Positions 43,994-50,813 of a stretch of 50,813 nucleotides of DNA are shown piece by piece. Source of the DNA: DASSWB01 sp035705495. Lineage in GTDB: Bacteria > Bacteroidota > Bacteroidia > Flavobacteriales > Flavobacteriaceae. The position numbers were made by a program, and so were the translations under genes. Every line of letters starts with the position of its first letter. Positions within the stretch are counted from its first letter, which is position 1. The stretch spans positions 1 through 50,813 of the forward strand of contig DASSWB010000046.1 of NCBI GenBank assembly GCA_035705495.1, written 5' to 3'. The notes under the pieces were generated by a model. The model saw nothing but the letters and a program-made list of their open reading frames with translations, was not told the origin of the DNA and did not search any database.

Positions 43994-45995
43994 ATTTATA
44001 GCTTCTTGTTTTTACTTCTATGTTTTCGTAATTCAATTCCTCCTTATGCAGAATAGCATCACTCGGACTACCTGTGTATTCCCAAGCCGCTACGTACATA
44101 AAATTCTCATCATCCCTTAGCGCTTCACCTTCTTCGGTTTGATACTCCTCCCTAAAATGACCTCCACAAGATTCATTTCTATGCAAGGCATCTTTCGCGA
44201 AAAGTTCACCAAGCTCCAGGAAATCCGCCACTCTTCCTGCTTTTTCAAGTTCAGGATTCATTTCAAACATGCCTCCAGGAATTTTTACATCTCTCCAGAA
44301 TTCTTCCCTTAAAGCTTTTATCTCCTGAATTGCTTCTTGTAATCCTTGTGCATTTCTAGACATTCCGACTTTATCCCACATGATTTTTCCTAATCTTTTG
44401 TGGAAATGGTCTACGGATTTTGTTCCGTTGTTATTTACGAATTTTTCCAGTTGAGCGGTTACATTTCGTTCAGCTTCGTCAAATTCCGGCGTATTTGTTG
44501 GTATTTGTCCTGTTCGGATATCCGAAGATAAATAATCACCAATTGTATAAGGCAAAACGAAATAACCATCCGCCAAACCTTGCATTAGTGCCGAAGCTCC
44601 CAATCTGTTCGCACCGTGGTCGGAGAAATTAGCTTCTCCTGCAGCGAAACATCCAGGAATGGTTGTTTGTAGGTTGTAATCTACCCAAACACCTCCCATG
44701 GTATAATGAACTGCCGGGTATATTTTCATTGGGGTCTCATACGGATTCTCATCCACGATCTTCTCGTACATTTGAAACAAGTTTCCGTACTTAGCTTCTA
44801 TTACCTCTCTTCCAAGCGCTTTTATTTCAGCATCTGAAAGATTTTCGTAATGATGTGTGTTTACTTCTTCTTTTCCGTAGCGCATCATGGCACTGTGGAA
44901 ATCAAGAAAAACTGCTTGTCCTGTTTTATTCACGCCAAAACCGGCATCACAACGTTCCTTCGCGGCACGCGAAGCCACATCACGAGGCACCAAGTTCCCG
45001 TATGCCGGATAACGCCTTTCCAAATAATAATCTCTTTCTTCTTCAGATAAATCCGAAGGTTTCAGTTTTCCTTGACGGATTTTTTCAGCGTCTTCCAATT
45101 TCTTCGGAACCCAAATCCGACCGTCATTACGAAGCGACTCCGACATTAAAGTCAGTTTCGACTGATGCTCTCCCGAAACTGGAATACAGGTTGGATGAAT
45201 TTGTGTATAACAAGGATTGGCAAAAAACGCCCCTTTTTTATGTATTTTCCATGAAGCAGTTACGTTACTTCCCATCGCATTTGTGGAAAGAAAGAAAACA
45301 TTTCCATATCCACCAGAAGCAATAACCACAGCATGCGCACTGTGTCTTTCAATTTTTCCGGTCACCGAATCCCTCGCAATAATTCCTCTGGCTTTTCCGC
45401 CAACAAGAACAATGTCCAACATTTCATGTCGCGTGTAGGATTTGATTTTCCCCCTGTTAATCTGTCGGTTCATCGCAGAATAACAGCCCAAAAGTAATTG
45501 CTGACCTGTTTGTCCTTTTGCATAAAAAGTCCTGGAAACCAAAACCCCTCCAAAAGATCGGTTGTCCAATTGCCCACCATATTCCCGTGCAAATGGCACG
45601 CCTTGAGCAACGCATTGATCTATAATGTTTGCGGAAACTTCCGCCAATCTGTATGTATTGGCTTCGCGAGACCTATAATCCCCTCCTTTTATCGTATCAT
45701 AAAAAAGACGGTAATTCGAATCTCCATCTCCCTGATAATTTTTTGCCGCATTAATTCCACCTTGAGCAGCGATTGAATGTGCCCGTCTTGGCGAATCTTG
45801 GTAACAAAAAGTTTTTACGTTATACCCCAATTCAGCAAAAGTAGCCGCAGCACTTCCGCCCGCCAATCCGGTTCCAACAACAATAATGTCAATATTTCGC
45901 TTGTTCGCTGGATTGACCAGGTTGATTTCATTTTTATGATTTATCCACTTTTCGGCCAAGGGCCCTTGTGGTACTTTTGAATCTAATATCCCCAT
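43992..45995 (-). CDS. sdhA: Succinate dehydrogenase/fumarate reductase flavoprotein subunit
   Basis: SdhA oxidises succinate to fumarate, linking the TCA cycle to the respiratory chain. The 667-residue protein has the FAD-binding GxGxxG at 41-46 (VGTGLAGGSAA), the covalent-FAD His73 in RRAHSIAAQGG, and the substrate/active-site segments NPCYTQIHPTCIP and HYTMGGVWVDYN. The capping domain and C-terminal helical region are complete (ending NIEVKTRSYK). Length and motifs fit the class B enzyme of Bacteroidetes. The start is 3 bases after the sdhC stop codon. Confidence 0.97.
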   Translation of the reverse strand: MGILDSKVPQGPLAEKWINHKNEINLVNPANKRNIDIIVVGTGLAGGSAAATFAELGYNVKTFCYQDSPRRAHSIAAQGGINAAKNYQGDGDSNYRLFYDTIKGGDYRSREANTYRLAEVSANIIDQCVAQGVPFAREYGGQLDNRSFGGVLVSRTFYAKGQTGQQLLLGCYSAMNRQINRGKIKSYTRHEMLDIVLVGGKARGIIARDSVTGKIERHSAHAVVIASGGYGNVFFLSTNAMGSNVTASWKIHKKGAFFANPCYTQIHPTCIPVSGEHQSKLTLMSESLRNDGRIWVPKKLEDAEKIRQGKLKPSDLSEEERDYYLERRYPAYGNLVPRDVASRAAKERCDAGFGVNKTGQAVFLDFHSAMMRYGKEEVNTHHYENLSDAEIKALGREVIEAKYGNLFQMYEKIVDENPYETPMKIYPAVHYTMGGVWVDYNLQTTIPGCFAAGEANFSDHGANRLGASALMQGLADGYFVLPYTIGDYLSSDIRTGQIPTNTPEFDEAERNVTAQLEKFVNNNGTKSVDHFHKRLGKIMWDKVGMSRNAQGLQEAIQEIKALREEFWRDVKIPGGMFEMNPELEKAGRVADFLELGELFAKDALHRNESCGGHFREEYQTEEGEALRDDENFMYVAAWEYTGSPSDAILHKEELNYENIEVKTRSYK

Positions 45996-45998
45996 AAC

Positions 45999-46712
45999 TT
46001 AAATTTTTTCTAATACGAAATAGATGTAGAATGGAATGATGGCAAATAGAAGTGGAATCAATACTGCAAATCCATATCCGAACCTTCTGATAATGTTGTT
46101 ATATTTTGGATGATTCGCACCCAAAGATTGAAAAGCACTTCCAAATCCGTGTATTAAGTGAAATGCAATCGCAATCATGGCAATAAGATAAACAATACAC
46201 CATATTAACCCATACTGATCATCCTGAAAAGTTTTTACAGTAAGCGTATATAAATCCTTCACCTCACTACCGTTTGCAGTAGTATAGACCGTTTCATCCA
46301 AACTTCCAAAATGCATTTCCCCCCAGAACATGATCATATGGATAACAATAAAAACCAGAATAATGGTTCCCAAGAATCCCATATTTCTTGAAGACCATCT
46401 CGTGTTTGTTTGCGGTTTAAAACTAGTATATCCAATAGGGCGGGCCTTTCTATTAATAATGGTGATTATAATTCCATCAATAGCATGAAAAAGAATACTT
46501 ATGTAGGTTATATAGGAAAGTATTTTTACCGCCGGGTTTGTTGTCATGAATAAAGCATATTCATTAAATTGATCCCTAGCAGCCTCTCCAGCTGCCAATA
46601 ATTGTAAATTTCCGAGAAGATGCCCTACTAAAAATGTACAAAGGAAGAGGCCAGTGAAAGCCATCCAGTATTTTTTTGCAAGAGATGACTTTAAAAGCGC
46701 AGATTGTGCCAT
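45999..46712 (-). CDS. sdhC: Succinate dehydrogenase cytochrome b subunit, five-helix type
   Basis: The 237-residue membrane anchor has five hydrophobic helices (about 15-37, 58-80, 105-125, 155-178, 205-228) with His in helices that should bind two hemes (LVGHLLG, ILFHAIDG, IVIHMIMFW, AFHLIHGFG). One subunit replaces the SdhC+SdhD pair of proteobacteria, typical of class B enzymes. It passes electrons to menaquinone. It is the first gene of sdhCAB and has a near-consensus promoter. Confidence 0.95.
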   Translation of the reverse strand: MAQSALLKSSLAKKYWMAFTGLFLCTFLVGHLLGNLQLLAAGEAARDQFNEYALFMTTNPAVKILSYITYISILFHAIDGIIITIINRKARPIGYTSFKPQTNTRWSSRNMGFLGTIILVFIVIHMIMFWGEMHFGSLDETVYTTANGSEVKDLYTLTVKTFQDDQYGLIWCIVYLIAMIAIAFHLIHGFGSAFQSLGANHPKYNNIIRRFGYGFAVLIPLLFAIIPFYIYFVLEKI

Positions 46713-46738
46713 AAACTATATGTATTTGATAAGCAAGG

Positions 46739-46769
46739 CAAAAATACACTTGATTATGCTTTTAACAAA
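46739..46769 (-). promoter_or_regulatory. Consensus promoter of sdhCAB
   Basis: On the minus strand TTTG (46766-46769), a 19-base spacer and TATTTTTG (46739-46746) match the Bacteroidetes primary sigma factor consensus exactly. It lies 26 bases before the sdhC ATG and is the best promoter in the window. Confidence 0.85.
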
Positions 46770-46787
46770 GATTAAAAGAAATTTTAA

Positions 46788-46964
46788 ATGCTATTTAGAA
46801 TTGATATAAAGAATTCCAAATGGGTTTGGAGGCACGGAATTATCATTTTCATCGCTATCATTTTTATTTTTTCGTTCGGAAAAATCCTTCCTGTGTCGCC
46901 CATTTTATTTGAAGACATATATGATTGGAATTTCTTCATTCCTTTTACCGCTATTCCTTTATGA
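46788..46964 (+). CDS. Possible 58-residue small membrane protein
   Basis: An ATG at 46788 opens a 58-codon frame ending with TGA at 46962-46964. The protein begins MLFRIDIKNSKWVWRHG, then has a hydrophobic helix (IIIFIAIIFIFSFG, about 18-31) and ends in a Pro/Phe-rich tail. A basic, Trp-containing start followed by a single membrane helix is plausible for a small membrane protein. It lies between the divergent sdhC promoter and pepP, ending 30 bases before pepP. There is no clear -7 box upstream. It could be a chance frame; an antisense frame of 70 codons over the same bases looks less protein-like. Confidence 0.4.
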   Translation: MLFRIDIKNSKWVWRHGIIIFIAIIFIFSFGKILPVSPILFEDIYDWNFFIPFTAIPL

Positions 46965-46969
46965 ATTAT

Positions 46970-46977
46970 TAATTTTG
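46970..46977 (+). promoter_or_regulatory. -7 box for the aminopeptidase gene
   Basis: TAATTTTG matches TAnnTTTG, 17 bases before the ATG at 46995. No TTTG is seen at the -33 distance, so the assignment is tentative. Confidence 0.4.
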
Positions 46978-46994
46978 GAACAAATTGATTTATC

Positions 46995-48287
46995 ATGAAA
47001 TACGAACAAATAGATTCAAGACTTTTTATTAAAAACAGAAACGACTTTATGGCCCAGATGAAACCTAAAAGCTTGGCCGTTTTTAATTCAAATGATATTT
47101 ATCCGATTAGTGCCGATAGCACAATGCCTTTTCAACAATCACGCGATATTTTTTACCTCAGCGGCGTAGATCAGGAAGAGAGCAAATTGGTGCTGTTTCC
47201 CGATGCGCCAAAACCAGAGCACAGGGAAATCCTGTTTTTAAAAGAAACCAACGAACATATCGCGGTTTGGGAAGGTGAAAAATTGACCAAAGAAAAAGCG
47301 TTTGAAGTCTCGGGAATCAAAACCGTGATTTGGTTGAAGGATTTTGAGAAAACATTTTTTGAAATCATGACACAGTGCGATACGGTTTATTTCAATACCA
47401 ACGAACATTATCGCGCAAATGTGGAAACCGAAACACGTGAGGCGCGGTTTGTAAAATGGTGCAAGGACAGATTTCCGGCGCATCAAGTAGCGAAAAGCAA
47501 TCCGATACTACAAAGGTTGCGTTCTGTAAAAGATCCCATCGAATTGGATTTGATACAAAAAGCTTGTAACATCACAGAAAAAGGTTTCCGAAGAGTTTTA
47601 AAATTCGTGAAACCCGGCGTTATGGAATATAACATAGAAGCCGAATTAATGCACGAGTTTTTAAATAACCGTTCCCGCGGATTTGCTTACACACCAATTA
47701 TTGCCAGCGGTAACAATGCGAATGTGCTTCATTATATCGAAAACAACCAGGAATGCAAAGCAGGCGATTTAATTTTACTGGATGTTGGCGCGGAATATGC
47801 CAACTATTCCAGCGATTTATCCAGAACAATTCCGGTTTCCGGTAAATTTTCCAAAAGACAAAAAGAAGTTTACAATGCTGTTTTGAAAGTGAAAAACGAC
47901 GCAACCAAAATGTTGGTTCCTGGAACAATCTGGGCAGAATATCATTTAGAAGTCGGTAAAATGATGACATCGGCTTTAATCGATTTAAAACTTCTTGACA
48001 AAAAGGATGTTGAAAAAGAAAATCCGGATTGGCCGGCGTACAAAAAATATTTCATGCACGGAACCTCCCATCATATGGGACTGGACACGCACGATTATGG
48101 CATTTTGACCGAGCCCATGCGGGCCAACATGGTGTTTACGGTTGAACCCGGTATTTATATTCCAGAAGAAGGTTTCGGAATTCGTTTGGAAGACGATGTG
48201 GTGATTCAGGAAAGAGGCGAACCTTTTAATTTGATGGGCAATATTCCTATTGAAGCTGATGAGATTGAGGAGATTATGAATTCCTGA
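46995..48287 (+). CDS. pepP: Xaa-Pro aminopeptidase (M24B)
   Basis: The 430-residue enzyme removes N-terminal residues preceding Pro. The N-terminal aminopeptidase P domain (about 1-165) includes FQQSRDIFYLSGVDQEESKL. The pita-bread M24 domain shows the metal ligands of the family: two Asp in LLDVGAEYANYSSDLSR, His in MHGTSHHMGLDTHD, Glu in FTVEPGIYIPE and Glu in IRLEDDVVI. All are intact. No signal peptide is present, so it is cytoplasmic. The alpha/beta hydrolase gene follows after 33 bases. Confidence 0.93.
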   Translation: MKYEQIDSRLFIKNRNDFMAQMKPKSLAVFNSNDIYPISADSTMPFQQSRDIFYLSGVDQEESKLVLFPDAPKPEHREILFLKETNEHIAVWEGEKLTKEKAFEVSGIKTVIWLKDFEKTFFEIMTQCDTVYFNTNEHYRANVETETREARFVKWCKDRFPAHQVAKSNPILQRLRSVKDPIELDLIQKACNITEKGFRRVLKFVKPGVMEYNIEAELMHEFLNNRSRGFAYTPIIASGNNANVLHYIENNQECKAGDLILLDVGAEYANYSSDLSRTIPVSGKFSKRQKEVYNAVLKVKNDATKMLVPGTIWAEYHLEVGKMMTSALIDLKLLDKKDVEKENPDWPAYKKYFMHGTSHHMGLDTHDYGILTEPMRANMVFTVEPGIYIPEEGFGIRLEDDVVIQERGEPFNLMGNIPIEADEIEEIMNS

Positions 48288-48320
48288 TTTTTTCAATTTT
48301 ATAAAAATCCTTCAAACTCT

Positions 48321-49097
48321 ATGATCGCAAATTATAGGGGGGCAGAAATCTACTTTGAAACCACGGGCAACGGAACGCCCGTGGTTTTACTTCATGGATT
48401 TTTGGAAACCCGAAAAATATGGACACCGCTTATCGAAATTATTGCCGAAAAACACCAGGTGATCAACATTGATTTACTCGGACATGGAAAAACCGGATGT
48501 ACTGGTTATATCCATACAATGGAAGAAATGGCAGAAGCAGTTCATGCAGTTTTTTCAGAATTAAAAATCACTTCCAAAGCTAGAGTGATCGGACATTCTA
48601 TGGGTGGGTATGTAAGTTTGGCGTTCTTGGAAAAACACCCACAACTCGTAAAGCAAATTATATTGATGAATTCCACTCCCGAAGCTGATTCCGAAGAAAG
48701 AAAGGAAAATAGGGATCGAGCTATTGCGTTGGTTAAAAAAAATCCGAGCACTTTCATTAGCATGGCGCTCGCCAATCTTTTCTCTTCGGAAAACCGGGAA
48801 AAATACAATTCCGAATTCGAAAAATTAAAAAAAGAAGCATTGACAAATTCCGTTCAAGGAATTATTGCAGCCGCTGAAGGTATGAAAATTCGTACAGATC
48901 GTACAAAAGTCCTAAAAACCTTTAATGGTTCTAAAATTATTATTGCAGGAGAACAGGATCCGATTCTGGATCATAATATTCTAAAAATCATTTCAATGCA
49001 GTGTTCATGCGGGTTTCATCTTTTGTCAGGAGGGCATATGAGTTACATTGAAAATTTAGCTGAAATAAAAAGTTTGTGTAGTTCATCGATTATTTAG
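48321..49097 (+). CDS. Alpha/beta hydrolase
   Basis: The 258-residue cytoplasmic protein has the canonical alpha/beta hydrolase pattern: the oxyanion region LLHGFLETRKIW, the nucleophile elbow GHSMGG with Ser93, an acid in GEQDPILD, and the His of LSGGHMSYIEN. The triad is complete, unlike the esterase-fold protein at 8421. The family has very broad chemistry (esters, thioesters, lactones), so no substrate is proposed. It lies 33 bases after pepP and is probably cotranscribed with it. Confidence 0.9.
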   Translation: MIANYRGAEIYFETTGNGTPVVLLHGFLETRKIWTPLIEIIAEKHQVINIDLLGHGKTGCTGYIHTMEEMAEAVHAVFSELKITSKARVIGHSMGGYVSLAFLEKHPQLVKQIILMNSTPEADSEERKENRDRAIALVKKNPSTFISMALANLFSSENREKYNSEFEKLKKEALTNSVQGIIAAAEGMKIRTDRTKVLKTFNGSKIIIAGEQDPILDHNILKIISMQCSCGFHLLSGGHMSYIENLAEIKSLCSSSII

Positions 49098-49112
49098 TGT
49101 ATTTTGTCGATT

Positions 49113-49164
49113 GTTAATAATTTTTGTATAATTTTATGTTAAGTAAAACACAAAAATTGTTAAC
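49113..49164. promoter_or_regulatory. 15-base inverted repeat ending at the start codon of the small Cys-containing protein
   Basis: The left arm GTTAATAATTTTTGT (49113-49127) and right arm ACAAAAATTGTTAAC (49150-49164) pair at 14 of 15 positions around a 22-base loop. The right arm ends directly against the ATG at 49165. The motif TGTTAA also recurs three times in direct orientation (49112, 49137, 49158). It could be a protein operator or an mRNA hairpin covering the translation start. Confidence 0.6.
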
Positions 49165-49419
49165 ATGAGAAATGATTACCCAAAAAATCAGTTTTCCTTT
49201 TCAAAACTTTACTGTGCCACTTTTGGCCACCGTTTTCGCACTTCGAAAAAGATAACCGAGTTCATTAGTGAGTATCAATGCGCCAATTGCAAAGAGGAAA
49301 TAACCATTAATGCAAATGGCACTTTAGAAAAGTTGACTCCGCGATATCGAGAGACAAATGCGTTCTTGGCGAAAATTCACGAAAGAAGAAACCGCCGACA
49401 TTTATCCGAAGCTTCTTAA
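49165..49419 (+). CDS. Small Cys-containing protein of unknown function
   Basis: The 84-residue protein has a CxxC pair (CANC, residues 39-42 approximately) with an upstream Cys and His (LYCATFGHRF) that could complete a zinc ribbon or knuckle. The C-terminal third is strongly basic (HERRNRRH), which would suit nucleic-acid or ribosome contact. I do not recognise a named family. The gene stands alone between the hydrolase gene and convergent thiL. The strong inverted repeat against its start codon suggests regulated expression. Confidence 0.75.
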   Translation: MRNDYPKNQFSFSKLYCATFGHRFRTSKKITEFISEYQCANCKEEITINANGTLEKLTPRYRETNAFLAKIHERRNRRHLSEAS

Positions 49420-49443
49420 AGAAAACTTAAATTTGAAAAAATC

Positions 49444-50493
49444 TTACTCAGATTTTAAAGCATTCCAACCACGTGCAATCAGTGGAATTTTTGTGTTGGC
49501 TCTTGTCACCAAGTGAATTCCTTCTTGCTCATCGGTAATATGACCGATGATACTGAAATTTGGATTCCCTTTAATATTTTCAAAATCGGTTTGCGAAATT
49601 GTAAAAAGCAATTCATAATCTTCGCCACCATTTAAGGCAATTGTGGTACTGTCCAAATCAAATTCCTCACAAACAGAAATAACCGCAGGATCCAACGGAA
49701 TTTTATCTTCATAAATATTCGCTCCTTTCTTTGAACTTTTACAAATGTGCAAGACTTCAGAAGAGAGTCCGTCGCTGATATCAATCATTGAAGTCGGTTT
49801 TATCTCCAAAGCTTTCAATAATTCAGCAATGTCTTTTCTGGCTTCAGGCTTCAACTGTCTTTCGATTAAATATGAATATTGATCCAAATCAGGTTGTGCA
49901 TTGGGATTGACTTTAAAAACTTCATTTTCCCGTTCCAAAACCTGCAAACCCATATACGCAGCGCCTAAATCGCCCGTAACAACAATTAAATCGCCGATTT
50001 CTGCTCCATCTCGGTAAACAATATCCTCTTTGATCGCAGTTCCAATTGCGGTCACACTAATAATCATTCCCGAAGTTGAAGAAGTCGTATCACCTCCAAC
50101 GACATCTACATTATAAATTTTTGAAGCGAGCTCAATTCCCGCGTAAAGTTCTTCCAAAGCTTCCAGAGGAAAACGATTTGAAACTGCAATAGAAACTGTA
50201 ATTTGCGTCGCTTTTGCATTCATCGCATAAACATCAGAAAGATTTACCATCACCGCTTTATAGCCCAAATGTTTCAGCGGCATATAAGCAAGGTTGAAAT
50301 GAACGCCTTCCACCAACATATCGGTAGTTAATACTACTCTTTCCTCTCCAGGGTTTATAACCGCGGCATCATCTCCAATTCCTTTTATGGTTGAAGTCAA
50401 TTTTGTCTCAAACCCTTTTGTAAGATGATTTATCAATCCGAATTCTCCTAATTGTTCTATGCCCGTTCTATTTTCCTGATTGTCCTGAAACAT
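49444..50493 (-). CDS. thiL: Thiamine-phosphate kinase
   Basis: ThiL phosphorylates thiamine monophosphate to thiamine diphosphate, the cofactor form. From the ATG at 50493 the protein has 349 residues. A TTG at 50517 would add eight codons but falls inside the -7 box and is rejected. Family motifs are present: IKGIGDDAAVINPG, LTTDMLVEGVHF, KAVMVNLSDVYAMNA, VVGGDTTSS, IVVTGDLGAAYMGL, MIDISDGLSSEVLHIC and NGGEDYELLFT. All metal-binding Asp positions seem intact. No TPP riboswitch is visible in the short leader. Confidence 0.95.
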   Translation of the reverse strand: MFQDNQENRTGIEQLGEFGLINHLTKGFETKLTSTIKGIGDDAAVINPGEERVVLTTDMLVEGVHFNLAYMPLKHLGYKAVMVNLSDVYAMNAKATQITVSIAVSNRFPLEALEELYAGIELASKIYNVDVVGGDTTSSTSGMIISVTAIGTAIKEDIVYRDGAEIGDLIVVTGDLGAAYMGLQVLERENEVFKVNPNAQPDLDQYSYLIERQLKPEARKDIAELLKALEIKPTSMIDISDGLSSEVLHICKSSKKGANIYEDKIPLDPAVISVCEEFDLDSTTIALNGGEDYELLFTISQTDFENIKGNPNFSIIGHITDEQEGIHLVTRANTKIPLIARGWNALKSE

Positions 50494-50514
50494 TTTTTCA
50501 CTTTTTTGATTCTG

Positions 50515-50522
50515 CAAAATTA
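50515..50522 (-). promoter_or_regulatory. -7 box for thiL
   Basis: The minus strand reads TAATTTTG, matching TAnnTTTG, 21 bases before the ATG at 50493. It overlaps the alternative TTG start at 50517, which it excludes. Confidence 0.6.
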
Positions 50523-50685
50523 CGCATTTAAAAAGAGGATTTCGTCCAGTGCAAAAATGTCAGTGTTATTTTTGGGAAAGCCCTTTTCCATAATCTAAAA
50601 AACCCACAAATTTTATGACCCAAATCAGTATAAAATCAGCATAAATTCTCTCCGTAAGTCCTATGGTAAAATCGGTACTTTATAG

Positions 50686-50693
50686 TATCTTTG
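50686..50693 (+). promoter_or_regulatory. -7 box for the HesB/IscA/SufA-type gene
   Basis: TATCTTTG is an exact TAnnTTTG match, 31 bases before the ATG at 50725. No TTTG is found at the -33 distance. Two 11-base near-identical units (50622-50643) lie about 45 bases upstream. Confidence 0.6.
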
Positions 50694-50724
50694 TGCCGTA
50701 ATTTAGAATAAATCTTATTAAGCT

Positions 50725-50813
50725 ATGATAAAAGTAAGTGAGGACGCAAAACGCCGAATTGCCTCCCTAATGTCGGAAGAGGGATACGACGTAGTGCAGG
50801 ATTTTGTTCGCGT
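50725..50813 (+). CDS. HesB/IscA/SufA-type iron-sulfur assembly protein (partial, 5' end)
   Basis: The frame opens at the ATG at 50725 and runs off the window after 29 codons. It reads MIKVSEDAKRRIASLMSEEG, then YDVVQDFVRV, which matches the N-terminus of A-type iron-sulfur carriers as I know them from flavobacteria. The conserved Cys residues would lie past the edge and cannot be checked. In this group such a gene commonly opens a suf operon, which would be expected next. Confidence 0.75.
   Translation, partial: MIKVSEDAKRRIASLMSEEGYDVVQDFVR

Noticed and set aside
44855..45325. 156-codon plus-strand frame
   Set aside because: Antisense to sdhA, with no recognisable domain; a shadow of the conserved flavoprotein sequence.
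46784..46996. 70-codon minus-strand frame in the sdhC-pepP spacer
   Set aside because: Met/Ile/Lys-rich without structure, and it overlaps the pepP start; the opposite-strand 58-codon frame is more protein-like.
1..50813. CRISPR arrays, tRNA, rRNA, prophage, insertion sequences
   Set aside because: No regularly spaced repeats, no cloverleaf or rRNA-like sequence, and no integrase, transposase or phage structural gene was seen by eye; a dedicated scan was not possible here.

Overview
The window is a stretch of conserved chromosome from a member of the Bacteroidetes, almost certainly family Flavobacteriaceae. The evidence is an AT-rich sequence, promoters with the TAnnTTTG -7 box and almost no Shine-Dalgarno sequences, type IX secretion (T9SS) C-terminal domains, a PorP/SprF protein, TonB-dependent receptor/DUF5689 and DUF4270 lipoproteins, and a three-gene sdhCAB operon with a five-helix cytochrome b. 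I cannot name the genus. No rRNA, tRNA, CRISPR array, prophage or insertion sequence was seen.

Layout. 1-1288: 5' part of atpD (minus strand, cut by the window edge). 1289-1911: a gene-free spacer. 1912-6107: a minus-strand operon of a glycogen-synthase-like N-domain protein, a DUF4270 lipoprotein and glmS. 6216-10940: a divergent plus-strand run, panC, panD, a flippase-like membrane protein, an esterase-fold protein and radA. 10994-12743: an OmpA-type lipoprotein and exodeoxyribonuclease III. 12857-16787: a 1136-residue outer-membrane protein and a small lipoprotein. 16849-21742: two secreted T9SS zinc metalloproteases of different families. 21902-24348: a coiled-coil membrane protein and glyS. 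24402-27489: comF, an Ig-like lipoprotein and a nitrilase-family amidase. 27575-34649: a surface locus with two paralogous type B T9SS proteins, PorP/SprF and an OmpA/PD40 protein. 34914-36134: hflX. 36137-41519: a TonB-dependent receptor and DUF5689 lipoprotein diverging from a secreted endonuclease/phosphatase-fold protein. 41613-43081: DinB-like protein, small membrane protein, orphan Vsr nuclease. 43176-46712: sdhB, sdhA, sdhC. 46788-50493: a possible 58-residue membrane protein, a Xaa-Pro aminopeptidase, an alpha/beta hydrolase, a small Cys-containing protein and thiL. 50725 to the end: start of a HesB/IscA/SufA-type gene.

How they work together. Core energy metabolism (ATP synthase, succinate dehydrogenase), amino-sugar supply (GlmS), pantothenate synthesis (PanC, PanD), thiamine diphosphate formation (ThiL), DNA repair (RadA, Xth, Vsr) and translation (GlyS, HflX) are interleaved with cell-envelope and secretion functions. 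The envelope genes fit a gliding or surface-attached, macromolecule-degrading lifestyle: secreted proteases, secreted adhesin-like proteins with a dedicated SprF partner, and a possible nucleic-acid or phosphoester scavenging locus.

Nothing here is clearly a new defence or mobile system. The most interesting signals are a strong inverted repeat ending exactly at the start codon of a small Cys-containing protein (49113-49164), a glycogen-synthase-like protein lacking both its ADP-glucose motif and catalytic half, an esterase-fold protein with Asp in place of the nucleophile Ser, the receptor/DUF5689/nuclease locus, the SprF surface locus, and repeat-like spacers at 43926-43993 and 10943-10980.
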